A DNA stretch of 64,000 nucleotides from contig OX439129.1 in assembly GCA_949318235.1 (NCBI GenBank), forward strand, positions 24,485,874 to 24,549,873, written 5' to 3'. Made by a program: the position numbers and the translations under genes. Positions within the stretch are counted from its first letter, which is position 1; every line of letters begins with the position of its first letter. Origin of the DNA: Ecdyonurus torrentis (Eukaryota > Arthropoda > Insecta > Ephemeroptera > Heptageniidae). Below the pieces are notes generated by a model, which saw only the letters and a program-made list of their open reading frames with translations, did not search any database and had not been told where the DNA came from. This document shows positions 1-29,955 of the stretch, piece by piece.

Positions 1-6974
<6,974 letters not shown>

Positions 6975-8095
6975 ATATGCTTAAAAATTAATACACATAA
7001 TTATAATATATATTTTTTATTATTTGCAATTAGCTTAATCTTCAAAAATATGTACAAATATCATCAGCTGCTTTAGTATACAATTTTGATGAATGTTTTA
7101 CTATTAGCACTAAATCATAATTTGCATTCCTTGTGTTTTTTGATTTACAAGAATAAAAATAATAATAAATATTTGTAGTGTCATGGCATGTATGAGCCAT
7201 GGAAGTTTGCACAGTTCCAAGTAACTTGAACAAAAATATGGAATTACATCTTTTAAATTATCATGCCTTTTTGGATCTAGAATTTGTAAAAGCAATAAAA
7301 ATAAACTTTTGTTTGTCCTTATCAACCTTTATTTATTTTATTTTACAACATTTCATTATAAACTAGACATAGCTTGTGGATGAAAACCATATTGTGTACT
7401 AGGAATAAATAGATAATACAAATTCCTGTATTTTGTTAGTAAAAATTTGTGAGTATGGAGTAGAACAAAGTGATGAGGACCATAAATAAGCATCAAGTGA
7501 AGTAAAATATTCAAACATTCATTCTGTAGTTTTTTAAAATATTTTGCAAACTATAGATACATTTAATGCAAAGGGCCAAAAGAGAAATTAATATCATTTT
7601 TCCATCTTAAAGTAAGGCCACCAATCAAAGAAAAGAATCACACTTGAAGAACAACAAAAACTCGCAAGAACATTTTCACTTTTAAAAATGAAGGTAGCTA
7701 TATAAACATTGCAGCTTTTAGAATAATTTGAGCAATAATTTATGCTCTTGAAGCATCAGCTACGGTGATGCAGATGTAGAAAATATTAAATAATGAGATA
7801 CACGAATTTTCAAAAGGCTAAACTGCAATACAAATACACACAAAATATTGTTTTTATCCAACTGTTTTCTTGGTGTTAAATTTAAAATCTTTAAACAAAT
7901 TGAAAAACAAAATAATTTTTAATGTCGAATTTTTTAACTATTTACAAAATATTTGGTTATTAATCATTGGAAAATAATGGGCATAAATTCAAATTGAAAT
8001 TTTGTTTATGCATAATATACTAGCTTTTTAAACTTTTCTGGTGGCATAAACTTTGGATAACTTACATCCAAAAACAAATGGGGAGTGCACTAATT
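6975..8095. other. Convergent 3' intergenic region NUDC / NPLOC4
   Basis: Lies between the NUDC stop (6974) and the NPLOC4 stop (8096). It should hold both 3' UTRs. Overlapping AATAAA signals on the minus strand occur near 7327-7340, but I cannot decide the true cleavage sites. No other gene seen. Confidence 0.5.
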
Positions 8096-19012
<10,917 letters not shown>

Positions 19013-19213
19013 AATGTAATCAAAGTTTGTGGAAAACGCATTCGGCAAAACTACCAGCTGATTTGGTTTGTACGTCGCTGACTTCACTTGTTTTGGCGCA
19101 AATTGATATGAAATTTTGATTAGTGATATTGAAAATGACAATCGATGACAATGCATGGAGCACTAGGAGCAGTGATCGAACCGCAGTGGATACTGGATAA
19201 CTGGATAGCTATA

Positions 19214-19517
19214 GGGTGTATGCATTCATGTTAAAGTCAACGCCATGTTGGATAACTCAATAACATGGGTGGCATAGGGAAAAAAATCATTTTGCCAGTT
19301 TAAAAACACCATGTAATATTTTTGAGAGCATTGATGCTGTAAATATGTTGAATTAGTATTTTAAGTATGAGAGAAAAATAACAAGAACAAAAAATTAACC
19401 AGATTCCCAAAGAAAATTGGCTTAAATGAAGTTTGTCCTATGCTGAGCAATGTTATGCACTACTCCAGTATGGTCCCCAAGCGCAATAAATATGACGTCA
19501 TCCGCATATATACACCC
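19214..19517 (+). mobile_element. MITE of the GGGTGTATG family, copy 2
   Basis: Starts after TA with GGGTGTATGCATTCATG and ends GCATATATACACCC, then a (TA)n tract. It shares almost its whole length with the nested copy at 47620-47920 (ACGCCATGTTGGATAACTCA, ATATGACGTCATCCGCAT). It lies about 200 bp upstream of the NPLOC4 start codon, in or next to the promoter. Confidence 0.85.
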
Positions 19518-19590
<73 letters not shown>

Positions 19591-20090
19591 CATACATACA
19601 TACTATATATCGAGCTAGATTTTGGTAATCCCTTTGACAACCCTAACTTTAACCCACATTAGGTACAGACCAAGTACAGACATTATATTATACTAACGAC
19701 TCTTCTCACCCTCCAAGGTTATGGTGGTTGGACAAGAGGGACAATTTGTTAAAACCCGGCCACTCACCCAACCATATATATCGCATATTATATATTTATT
19801 TTATGGTTTATTTAATAAAAAATTATTTAAAATTAAATCTTATAGTTGACCGAACATTTAACTTTTATGGAAGCCAAACTATATATGCGATTTCGGTCAC
19901 ATCGAGCAAAATCGCTTATATAGTCGGCCTCAAAACAGTTTGCTCCTATATCAAGTGCAAATATACAAATAACTCTTTCACTCTTTCCAGCTTTTCACCA
20001 TAAAACATAAACAATGCATAATTTAAAAAATAAAAAGAAGTGAAATAAATAAATGCAAATTTTATTACAAGATAACGTTATTACATTTTC

Positions 20091-20166
20091 TTCTTCTTCT
20101 TCTTTTCTTCTTCTTCTTCTTCTTCTTCTTCTTCTTCTTCTTCTTCTTCTTCTTCTTCTTTTTTTT
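20091..20166. repeat. (CTT)n microsatellite
   Basis: About 75 bp of CTT triplets; the Arg/Glu-rich frames through it are repeat artefacts. Confidence 0.95.
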
Positions 20167-21753
20167 ATTATTTTATCTTTATTTACATATTCAATGTGAA
20201 TAAAGATGAGAAAAAAGCAGCACAAAAAATTAACGAATGAAATAAAAACCTGACTGCTGGCAACACTTCAAGCAAAAAGTGTGTTGCTGAACATATCTTA
20301 CATATCTATAACCTATGAGAATCATTTTTTTTTATACATATACTTTATGTTTTATTTTAAGTCTTTTTTTGTTTTTTTGTTATATTTTTTTTTATTTTAA
20401 ATCACACTTATTAACATATTATAATTATTGAAAATATATATAAAATGGTCATTATTATTATATAAAAAAAAATATGCACATTTTACACAGTATTATTGAT
20501 GTTTCATTAAAATGTCACTTTGTAGACTATTACGAATATATTATACTATTAATTTTAATACAATGGGGGGGGGGGGGGTATTTTTACCAGAAAAACTCAA
20601 CTGTATTAAAGAGAGAAAGTTTCTTAGGAAATAAGCAAGTATTTAATAACCAAAACTTTTTACTCAAAATTATATTATTTTTATTTCATTTTATTCATTA
20701 TAAAAGAAAAATAATAAATAAAATTATAGTAGGTAAACAATGTAATACTGTGTGTAAACTGCATACTATCGAGCAATTAAATATAATGAAGTATAGGTAC
20801 AATGCAGCTTATAATTTATATTATAATGAATCATGACATATGATCACACAATTGAATTAAGACACTAAAATAATAAGCTAGCGCCAAACATCATCTATTA
20901 CTATACAAAGTATTATGTTTAGTGCTGAACACATGAGTATAACCAATGCATGCGCTAGAATTATTTATCACTGTAATTTTAATTACAATTTTAAATACTA
21001 TGGCATAGTTGTTGCTGCAAAGCCTTATATCAATCTTATATAGGACAGATAAAATAAACATTCTTTTTTCATAACAGAGCTGAACATATTAAAATAATAA
21101 AAAGAAAAACAACATATTACAGGTTGTCTCTTTTTAGCAATGGCATTTTCAAGTGACAAATGCACTTTGTTATACATGATACACAGTTGTTCCCTTCTTC
21201 AGTATTATAGAAAAATTAAGGTACTGTTATTTCTAATTTACTCACTTTATACACCATTTAAAGAAATTACATATTATGTGTAAATTTCTTAATAATGGTA
21301 ATAATAAAAAAAAAGTGTTTTAAAATATGATATGATCAGAGTTATACAAACGTCAAGTAAGAGACTGTCTTACCAATATATCATTTTAAAATACAGTACT
21401 TATTAACGAGAAAATGAAGGAAAATGTGATATTTGATTGGCATAGGCCTATGTATGTATCATATAATACACCAGATTTGTTTTGATTCTAGTCTTGCACG
21501 CATCAATGTCAAAACAATGTTTTTGGCATAGAGTGCATCACTTTTTCACAATAAAACAGGAATTAAAAGTGCATTACTATTGATATTTATGTATAAACAA
21601 AAAATAATAATAATGATGATTTTTTTTTTTTTTTTTTTTTTTAGCTTCAAAAAATAATAACCATAAATTGATACAATCAAAAAATAAGATATAAATAACT
21701 TGAGTCAATGGTATGGTAACAGGCTTAAATTTGGGAATATCTTAAGATGAAAT

Positions 21754-23467
21754 TCACTCTGTCTTTTGGGTCACAGGTGGAAATTCTCCATCGTCATCTA
21801 GACGGAAACCACCATCTGGTGGCTGCTCTGTAGCGAACACCAATTCTCGCAGTTTGTCTGACTCTGTAGGAAAGTAAACTTTAATTATCATAGCACAACT
21901 CAAATACCTAGGTTTTAGTATTTCAAGTAACTGACAGTGAAATTACATAGTAAACCAATTTTGAGATTCAAAACAAATAAATTGACCACTGAGAAATATT
22001 TGCCTGTACAAAGAATAATTATGCTGCAATTTATTTATAAAGCCAAAATAAAATAAAAGCATAGGGAGAAATACGTAAAAAAAATATTATTGAAATATTT
22101 CTTAATACCAAGTATGGCCTTGCCTTAGCCATTCAACACAAACAACATTGAAAATAAAATCCAACACCTGTTATGTCACCCTACCTTGTATTACATATAC
22201 AGCAAAATATATGATGGAATAAGTAATGGGGAACATTTAAGAGTTTTAAAAAGTCACACACAACAGTTTTACCTTAGAGATGAGATCCATTTGTCTAATC
22301 TAACTACCAATCAAGAACTAGACGAGTGTGTAATTGACTGTGATAGATTTAATGGTGAGAAATTGTTAACAAAAATTATCTCCTGTTACAAGATAATGCA
22401 CTTTTAAACTTGTATGTAATGTACTGTAGTATATACCTATAAATTAATTTTGATATATATATATATATATATATATATATCGTCAGTCGGATATGCAAAG
22501 CTCGGATTAGGAATTTGAGTGTTTCTGAAGTTTGAATCGTCATAATTCAAAAATAAAAAGTCACCAAATATTGAAATTATTTTTGTCGTGCGGCTTATAT
22601 ATCTGACAATATATTGTATTAATTTTATATTTTTAATTCAAATAGTTCGCTCACAGTTCATCAATTAGTAAACTAAAACACCCTGTTTTAGCACTCTGTG
22701 CAAAAAAGTGAAACTAAAATTATTATTCCCATGCAACAGTTAGGAATAAAAATTTCAAATTAACATCATAGAGTCAATAAATGTTGCTTATTCTTAATAT
22801 ACAGTTGAAATTTTTTTGCAAGCGACTCCTTTGCCAAAATTTGCAAAAAATGGATCTTGCGTTCTTTTAATGTTTTAAAGCTCAAAATTATTTTCGGGGT
22901 GCAATTTTGAATCTCTTAAATGGTCTTTTGCTAATAATGTAAATATCTTATTTCTATGATATTAAATGAATTTTTAAAAATTTAATGTACTGCTGGTTGC
23001 GGTCATCAGGCATTTTATGTACTGCTTTTTGCGTAAATACAGGGGCTATAAGTTAATTAATTCATAAATTTTAGTTAATTTCAAAATAACTTTGTATATT
23101 GCAAAGAAATCTTTTAAGAATACAAAATTGCGCCCCTAAAATAATTTTGAGCTTCAAAACATTAAAAGAACGCGAGATCCGTTTTTTGCATATTTTGGCA
23201 AAGGGGTCGCTTGCAAAAATATTTCAACTGTACAGTTTCGATCAAATGAATAGTTACCATTTAAACTCGATGTTTTTTACCGCGTTAAATTTCGTTCAAT
23301 TTTGCAACCTTGTTTATGATTATTCATTGAACTCTATATTCTCAATCACATCTATATTCAAATTCATTGAGTCTATATATTGTAATAGTTGACAAAGACA
23401 CCACAAGAAGTCACCTGTGATGCACTCAGGTAGACAATCTGGCGGGTAAATATTTTGCTTGCTTGCT

Positions 23468-23546
<79 letters not shown>

Positions 23547-23731
23547 GAAATGCTTTCAAGTATTTGTTTGATAACAAGTTTCGAACTATTTTCTTACCAA
23601 ATTGCTGTCATTACAAATCATATTGATATAAATGATAAAAAAAAATCTTAATTTTAATCTCTTAATCGGGCAAATCGGGAAGTCAGCAGTTATTTTGAAA
23701 CATAAAAAAAACATTAAATGCATTTCTTAGA

Positions 23732-23786
<55 letters not shown>

Positions 23787-26700
23787 GAGAGAGCGAGAGA
23801 GCGAGAGAGAGAGAGAGAGAGAATGAGCAAGCAAGCAAGCAAAATATTTACCCGCCGGATTGTCTACCTGAGTGCATCACAGGTGACTTCTTGTGGTGTA
23901 TTTGTCAACTATTACAATACATAGACTCAATGAATTTGAATATCGATGTGATTGAGAATATAGAGTTCAATGAATAATCATAAACAAGGTTGCAAAATTG
24001 AACAAAATTTAACGCGGTAAAAAACATCGAGTTTAAATGGTAACTATTCATTTGATCGAAACTGTACATTAAGAATAAGCAACATTTCTTGACTGTATGA
24101 TATTAATTTGAAATTTTTATTGCTTACTGTTGCAAGGGAATAATAATTTTAATTTTACTTTTTTTAACAGAGTGCAAAAACAGGGTGTTTTAGTTTACTA
24201 ATTGATGAATTGTGAGCGAACTATTTGAAATAAAAATATGAAATTAATACAATGTATTGTCAGATATATAAGCCGCACGACAAAAATAATTTCAATTTTT
24301 TGTGACTTTTTATTTTTGAATTATGATGATTCAAACTTCAGAAACACTCAAATTCCTAATCCGAGCTTTGCATATCCGACTGACGATATATCGTTCCTGG
24401 GATTGACTTTAAGCCTTACAGGATCTCTTTATTATTATGTTTGTAGCTTTCTTCTAGCAACCACCCCATTGCACTCGCTGGTGGGACATTGTCACAAAAA
24501 AATTCATTGATTGTCAAATTTTGTTTTCTACAACTCAATTTAATATAGTATTTTTTGTTTAAAATTTGTACGTGCAACTAATTAAAACGTCCCGCGACAT
24601 CGTGTTTTTATGATATTTTTTTCAACTTTTGAGCCACGTGTTAACTTTGAGCCTCTGCATCTTTGTTATTATTAAAGATAGATCTGAACATATTGCGAGT
24701 AAAAATATCTTCAGATTGTCTATTTTTTGGAAGTGCCAAAAAAAGTTTGCAATGTACACTGGTTGACCTATAAAAGTGACGTTTGCGAATGTTCTTAAAA
24801 CGCCGTAACTTTAAAATTAAGAAGTGAGATTTTTTTAACAGCGCTAGTGTAAAATACATCCTATGTACTACGGGTAATTTTGTCACTGTTATTGTATATC
24901 TCGAATTTTAATGATAGTGTTTTAAAATTGTTCAATTTTGCGATTAAAATGTAATCGATGCGTTACTGAGTCGATAAAGTAGGCGATAGGAGGGGAAATA
25001 AAATAGTATGTAAAGAGTATAGGTAATATTAAACTCTACCTGGCTGCTGCTCGCTCGTTGCTCGTTGCTACTCTCTTTATAGTATAGACAATTTTTTTTT
25101 CTGACAGCTTGATCAGCGCATGCATGCCCGATATTATGTATGCTGCTTGCTTTTAAAACAATTATATAATAGACTTTTAATTTAGTGTTAATAAGAAATG
25201 TATACAATTTAATAATTTTTACTATTAAACTATATTTAATTAAATTGTTAAGGGATAATTTTTTTTTTTTTTTTTTTTTAACTTTTGTATTATAAAAAAA
25301 AATTAACACTCGAATCAGCAGCTTGAATTTGGTTTGTAATTATACCAAAAAAAGTATGTGTTTTAAAGAGATTGTAAATTATTTTTACGAAGGAAAGTTT
25401 ATTAAAAAAAACTGCAATATTTTTAAATCTTTTTTTTTTTTTTTTTTTTTACTTTGAAATTAGTTGATTTCATTTCTGTTATTTTTATAATTTTTTATTT
25501 GGTATTAGTAGTTTCAGTTCAATTTTCACACGTTTACTGTTAGACAAATTAAACGTCAATGGTACAAATAATACAAGTATTGAAATTACATGAGAAATGA
25601 TTGAGTTAAAAAAATGTATGTGTCAGAATTGTCCTTCTTCTATCCCCCCCCCCTTTAAGAATTTTCCTTTTTTTTTTTTTTTTTTTTTTTTTTTCATTTT
25701 AATAAACATTATAGCTGGTAAAGAGCAATGCACGTGTCTTAGCAGCACCAAAAATCATACTTAAATTTTCTGCTACGGCACGGCATAATTGCCACACTTA
25801 ACAAACATCATATAAAATTTATTTACGATTGTTATCATATATTTTAATATTTTTTTTTTTAAACGAAACCAAACCGCATTCCTTATAACTTTATATTTTT
25901 CAACAACTTGAAAAAAAAAGGTATAAACAAGTGTCAGAGAAAAACTATGTTAGTGATGACTGATGACGATATTTTTCTTTTGCATTCTGCTTCCTATTTT
26001 GTTCTTCTATCCTCCACGCACTCACGCCTTTTCTTTTTCTCTCATTTGTTATTGGCTATCGACTATTCAAGGTCAAAGTCACCTGCATGCTTTTTCCAAA
26101 TGTTGTGCTTTCTTATACTGCACAATAATGTAGAGTACATGAGAGTGACGTTTAAACCAGTACGTAAAATATTTTCATACAAAATATCAAGTACCTTGTT
26201 GGATGAAAACAATGAATTCTTCTTATTTCAATTACTAATTACTAAAGGCAGAAGAAAGACAATTCTGACGCATAGTTATTATTATTATTTTTTTTCAAAC
26301 TCAACAATTTCTCATGTAATTTCAATACTTGTAATATTTGTACCATTGACGTTTAATTTGTCTAACAGTAAACGTGTGAAAATTGAACTGAAACTACTAA
26401 TACCAAATAAAAAATTATAAAACTAACAGAAATGAAATCAACTAATTTCAAAGTAAAAAAAAAAAAAAAAAAAAATTTAAAAATATTGCAGTTTTTTTTT
26501 AATAAACTTTCCTTCGTAAAAATAATTTACAATCTCTTTAAAACACATACTTTTTTTGGTATAATTACAAACCAAATTCAAGCTGCTGATTCGAGTGTTA
26601 ATTTTTTTTTATAATACAAAAGTTAAAAAAAAAAAAAAAAAAAAAATTATCCCTTAACAATTTAATTAAATATATTTTAATAGTAAAAATTATTAAATTG

Positions 26701-27684
26701 TATACATTTCTTATTAACACTAAATTAAAAGTCTATTATATAATTGTTTTAAAAGCAAGCAGCATACATAATATCGGGCATGCATGCGCTGATCAAGCTG
26801 TCAGAAAAAAAAATTGTCTATACTATAAAGAGAGTAGCAACGAGCAACGAGCGAGCAGCAGCCAGGTAGAGTTTAATATTACCTATACTCTTTACATACT
26901 ATTTTATTTCCCCTCCTATCGCCTACTTTATCGACTCAGTAACGCATCGATTACATTTTAATCGCAAAATTGAACAATTTTAAAACACTATCATTAAAAT
27001 TCGAGATATACAATAACAGTGACAAAATTACCCGTAGTACATAGGATGTATTTTACACTAGCGCTGTTAAAAAAATCTCACTTCTTAATTTTAAAGTTAC
27101 GGCGTTTTAAGAACATTCGCAAACGTCACTTTTATAGGTCAACCAGTGTACATTGCAAACTTTTTTTGGCACTTCCAAAAAATAGACAATCTGAAGATAT
27201 TTTTACTCGCAATATGTTCAGATCTATCTTTAATAATAACAAAGATGCAGAGGCTCAAAGTTAACACGTGGCTCAAAAGTTGAAAAAAATATCATAAAAA
27301 CACGACGTCGCGGGACGTTTTAATTAGTTGCACGTACAAATTTTAAACCAAAAATACTATATTAAATTGAGTTGTAGAAAACAAAATTTGACAATCAATG
27401 AATTTTTTTGTGACAATGTCCCACCAGCGAGTGCAATGGGGTGGTTGCTAGAAGAAAGCTACAAACATAATAATAAAGAGATCCTGTAAGGCTTAAAGTC
27501 AATCCCAGGAACGATATATATATATATATCGATCTTATTGCGATAAAAAGGCCTATCTCGTTTTTTGTCAGTGGAAGCAAAAGGCCTATCTCGTTCCCGA
27601 ACGTTATGGCGATAGCGCTCGAGATAGGCCTTTTGCTTCCACTGACAAAAAACGAGATACGCCTTTTTTTCGCAACAAGATCGA

Positions 27685-27765
<81 letters not shown>

Positions 27766-29887
27766 AATCTTTGATATAGGTATAGGCTATTAATTATGAA
27801 AATAATGCTTAATTTTTGTCAATTTTGTAAAAAAAGGCAAGATGTACCTATTATTTAATTTATTGTAAATAAAAAAATTATATAAATTATAAGCTTCAGA
27901 GGAAAATTAATTTATTATTAGATAAATAAATATGAATAAAATGAACCCATATGACACTATAAATCAATATTACTGCAAAGCTTATAATTTGCTGTCAAAA
28001 TATAATTTTTATCTTTCTAACATAAAAATATTGTGAAAATGAGGGACAAGGGCAAACAAAGTTTTTGTTTCAAAAGCTATTAGAAATATGTGTGTCATTT
28101 AATTTTTAATTTGATTTGATAATATAAAAAGAGAAATGTAATGGCAACAGCGCAAACGTATGTATTTGGCAACAACGTACTTGCGCTGTGACCAGAGATG
28201 TCTGTCAATGAGGGGAGTCGATGGCAGTGTCGGAGGAGATGGGGCCAGTACCTGACATGATGCCCGCGCTGCCACTGCCCTTCAATATTCCAGCGTAGCT
28301 ACTAATGGCTCCTGCTGTCGGATCATAAACATAAATACACATGAGCACGTGCTGCAGCTATTAAACCTCAGCAACTCCAGCAACACAACTCAAACAAAAC
28401 TCTGTTATATGGCGTTTTTAAAGTGCCATATAACATCAACAAAACATAGATATTGGTTATGGGTTCAAGGATAAATAAAAATGGTTTACTGCATTTTAGC
28501 AAAATGTAAAAAGTCAGTTTCTTTTACTATTATTGCACCTTATGGCAATAATTATAGAAAGTAATAACTACTAAAATAGTAATACTAGATATCAAATTTT
28601 ACAACTCCAAGTAAACCATATTTCTAAAGGAAATAATGCAAGGTAATGGCATAAAAAAAGGTAATGAACACATGAACAAATTTTTTTAAATAAAATCAAG
28701 CAATTGCAAAATGTACATGCATATTGTTTGGCAAGCCTTTCCTGCAAATAGTGCATGATAGCAGCTATCTGCAACAGTGGGGCATGTGCCACTATTTTGA
28801 TATTGGCAAGGACTTTAATTAATGTAAAATAATTGAGGTGATACTGCAACAATTTTGCTGCATATCACCAAATGTAATGACACCTATTGGAGATAAATAG
28901 TAGCATATCATTACCACATGCAGTTTAATTTGGTCATTATTGCTTACCATCTTTCTGGGGACTTGTGAATTCTGGTTTAGTGGTGGGGGTAGCTGAAGCA
29001 TTTGAAGCTTTGTCAGTTACATCTAGAGCACCTGCAGTAGCTCCAGGAGGTGAACCCTCGGAAGTTTTTCCATCGAGCCTAAATTTCAGAGAATCAGTAA
29101 TTTTATAGCACAAGAGAAACATAATTTCTAACGCATACCAAAATTAAACACATAAGAGTGTAATCAAGGGTGAGTGCTAGCCACTCAGATGAAACAATAT
29201 GTTAATATCAATTAGAGGCTGAGCATAGTGGGTGGGTGGCATACATTTAATGTAGATGGAGTGAAAGTAGCACACAACTGAATGCTGATTTTCTCCTATC
29301 CTTTTCTTTCAAATTTATCATACCTAACAAAGATGGTTTATTTTCCTTGATATCTTTAATGCTAGAGAAAAGTATATATTTATTATAGCTATGATGGATT
29401 TAGAGTACTTCACTCAAATAAAGTGTTTTGATAAACATACCTATGTTGTCTCAATAAAACACAGTCTCCTCCTTCTAAAGTATTGATTTCATATACATAC
29501 AAGTAGCCATCAGCAGATGCTACAAGCAGACGTGGCACTTTCTGAATGCTACAACAATAAGAATTGTAAGTAAGCAAAAAGAATAATACTTGAAAATGAT
29601 ACTAACGTAAGATTTAAATTTACCTAACAACACAGCAGACACTGCGCACTCCTTGGAAAGGAAGGTGGGCTGTTGCAAATGCTCTACCTTGAGAGAAAAC
29701 ATCTGTCATCCGAGCAGGAAGGAAAGTAGCAGATCGAGACACAGCCTTGGATAAATAGTCCATCCAACCAGGACCAGCTTCGACAGGCTGCTGTGTTTGA
29801 CTTTAAATAAAAATAAAATGTACACATTAAGTCACAGAGGATGGAAAATAATTTTAAGAAATGTATTTAAATTTAATTAAAATTTAA

Positions 29888-29955
<68 letters not shown>

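Larger units (their letters stand above)
19013..21753. other. Intergenic region NPLOC4 (5') / WIPI2 (3')
   Basis: Holds the NPLOC4 promoter and 5' UTR and the WIPI2 3' UTR. Besides the 19214 MITE it contains (TA)n(CATA)n at 19521-19602, (CTT)n at 20091-20166, a G-run at 20566-20578 and a poly-T at 21620-21642. No gene recognised. Confidence 0.5.
21864..28251 (-). other. WIPI2 last intron, 6.4 kb, mostly fold-back elements
   Basis: Contains three abutting fold-back elements (22481-24385, 24392-27513, 27530-27683) and a (TA)n at 27684-27762. The rest (21864-22480 and 27763-28251) is AT-rich and without recognisable exons. Confidence 0.7.

Noticed and set aside
25908..26420. 170-codon open frame in the centre of element X2
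   Set aside because: It crosses from single-copy spacer into the inverted arm, is rich in Phe, Leu and Tyr from AT-rich DNA, and shows no transposase motif.
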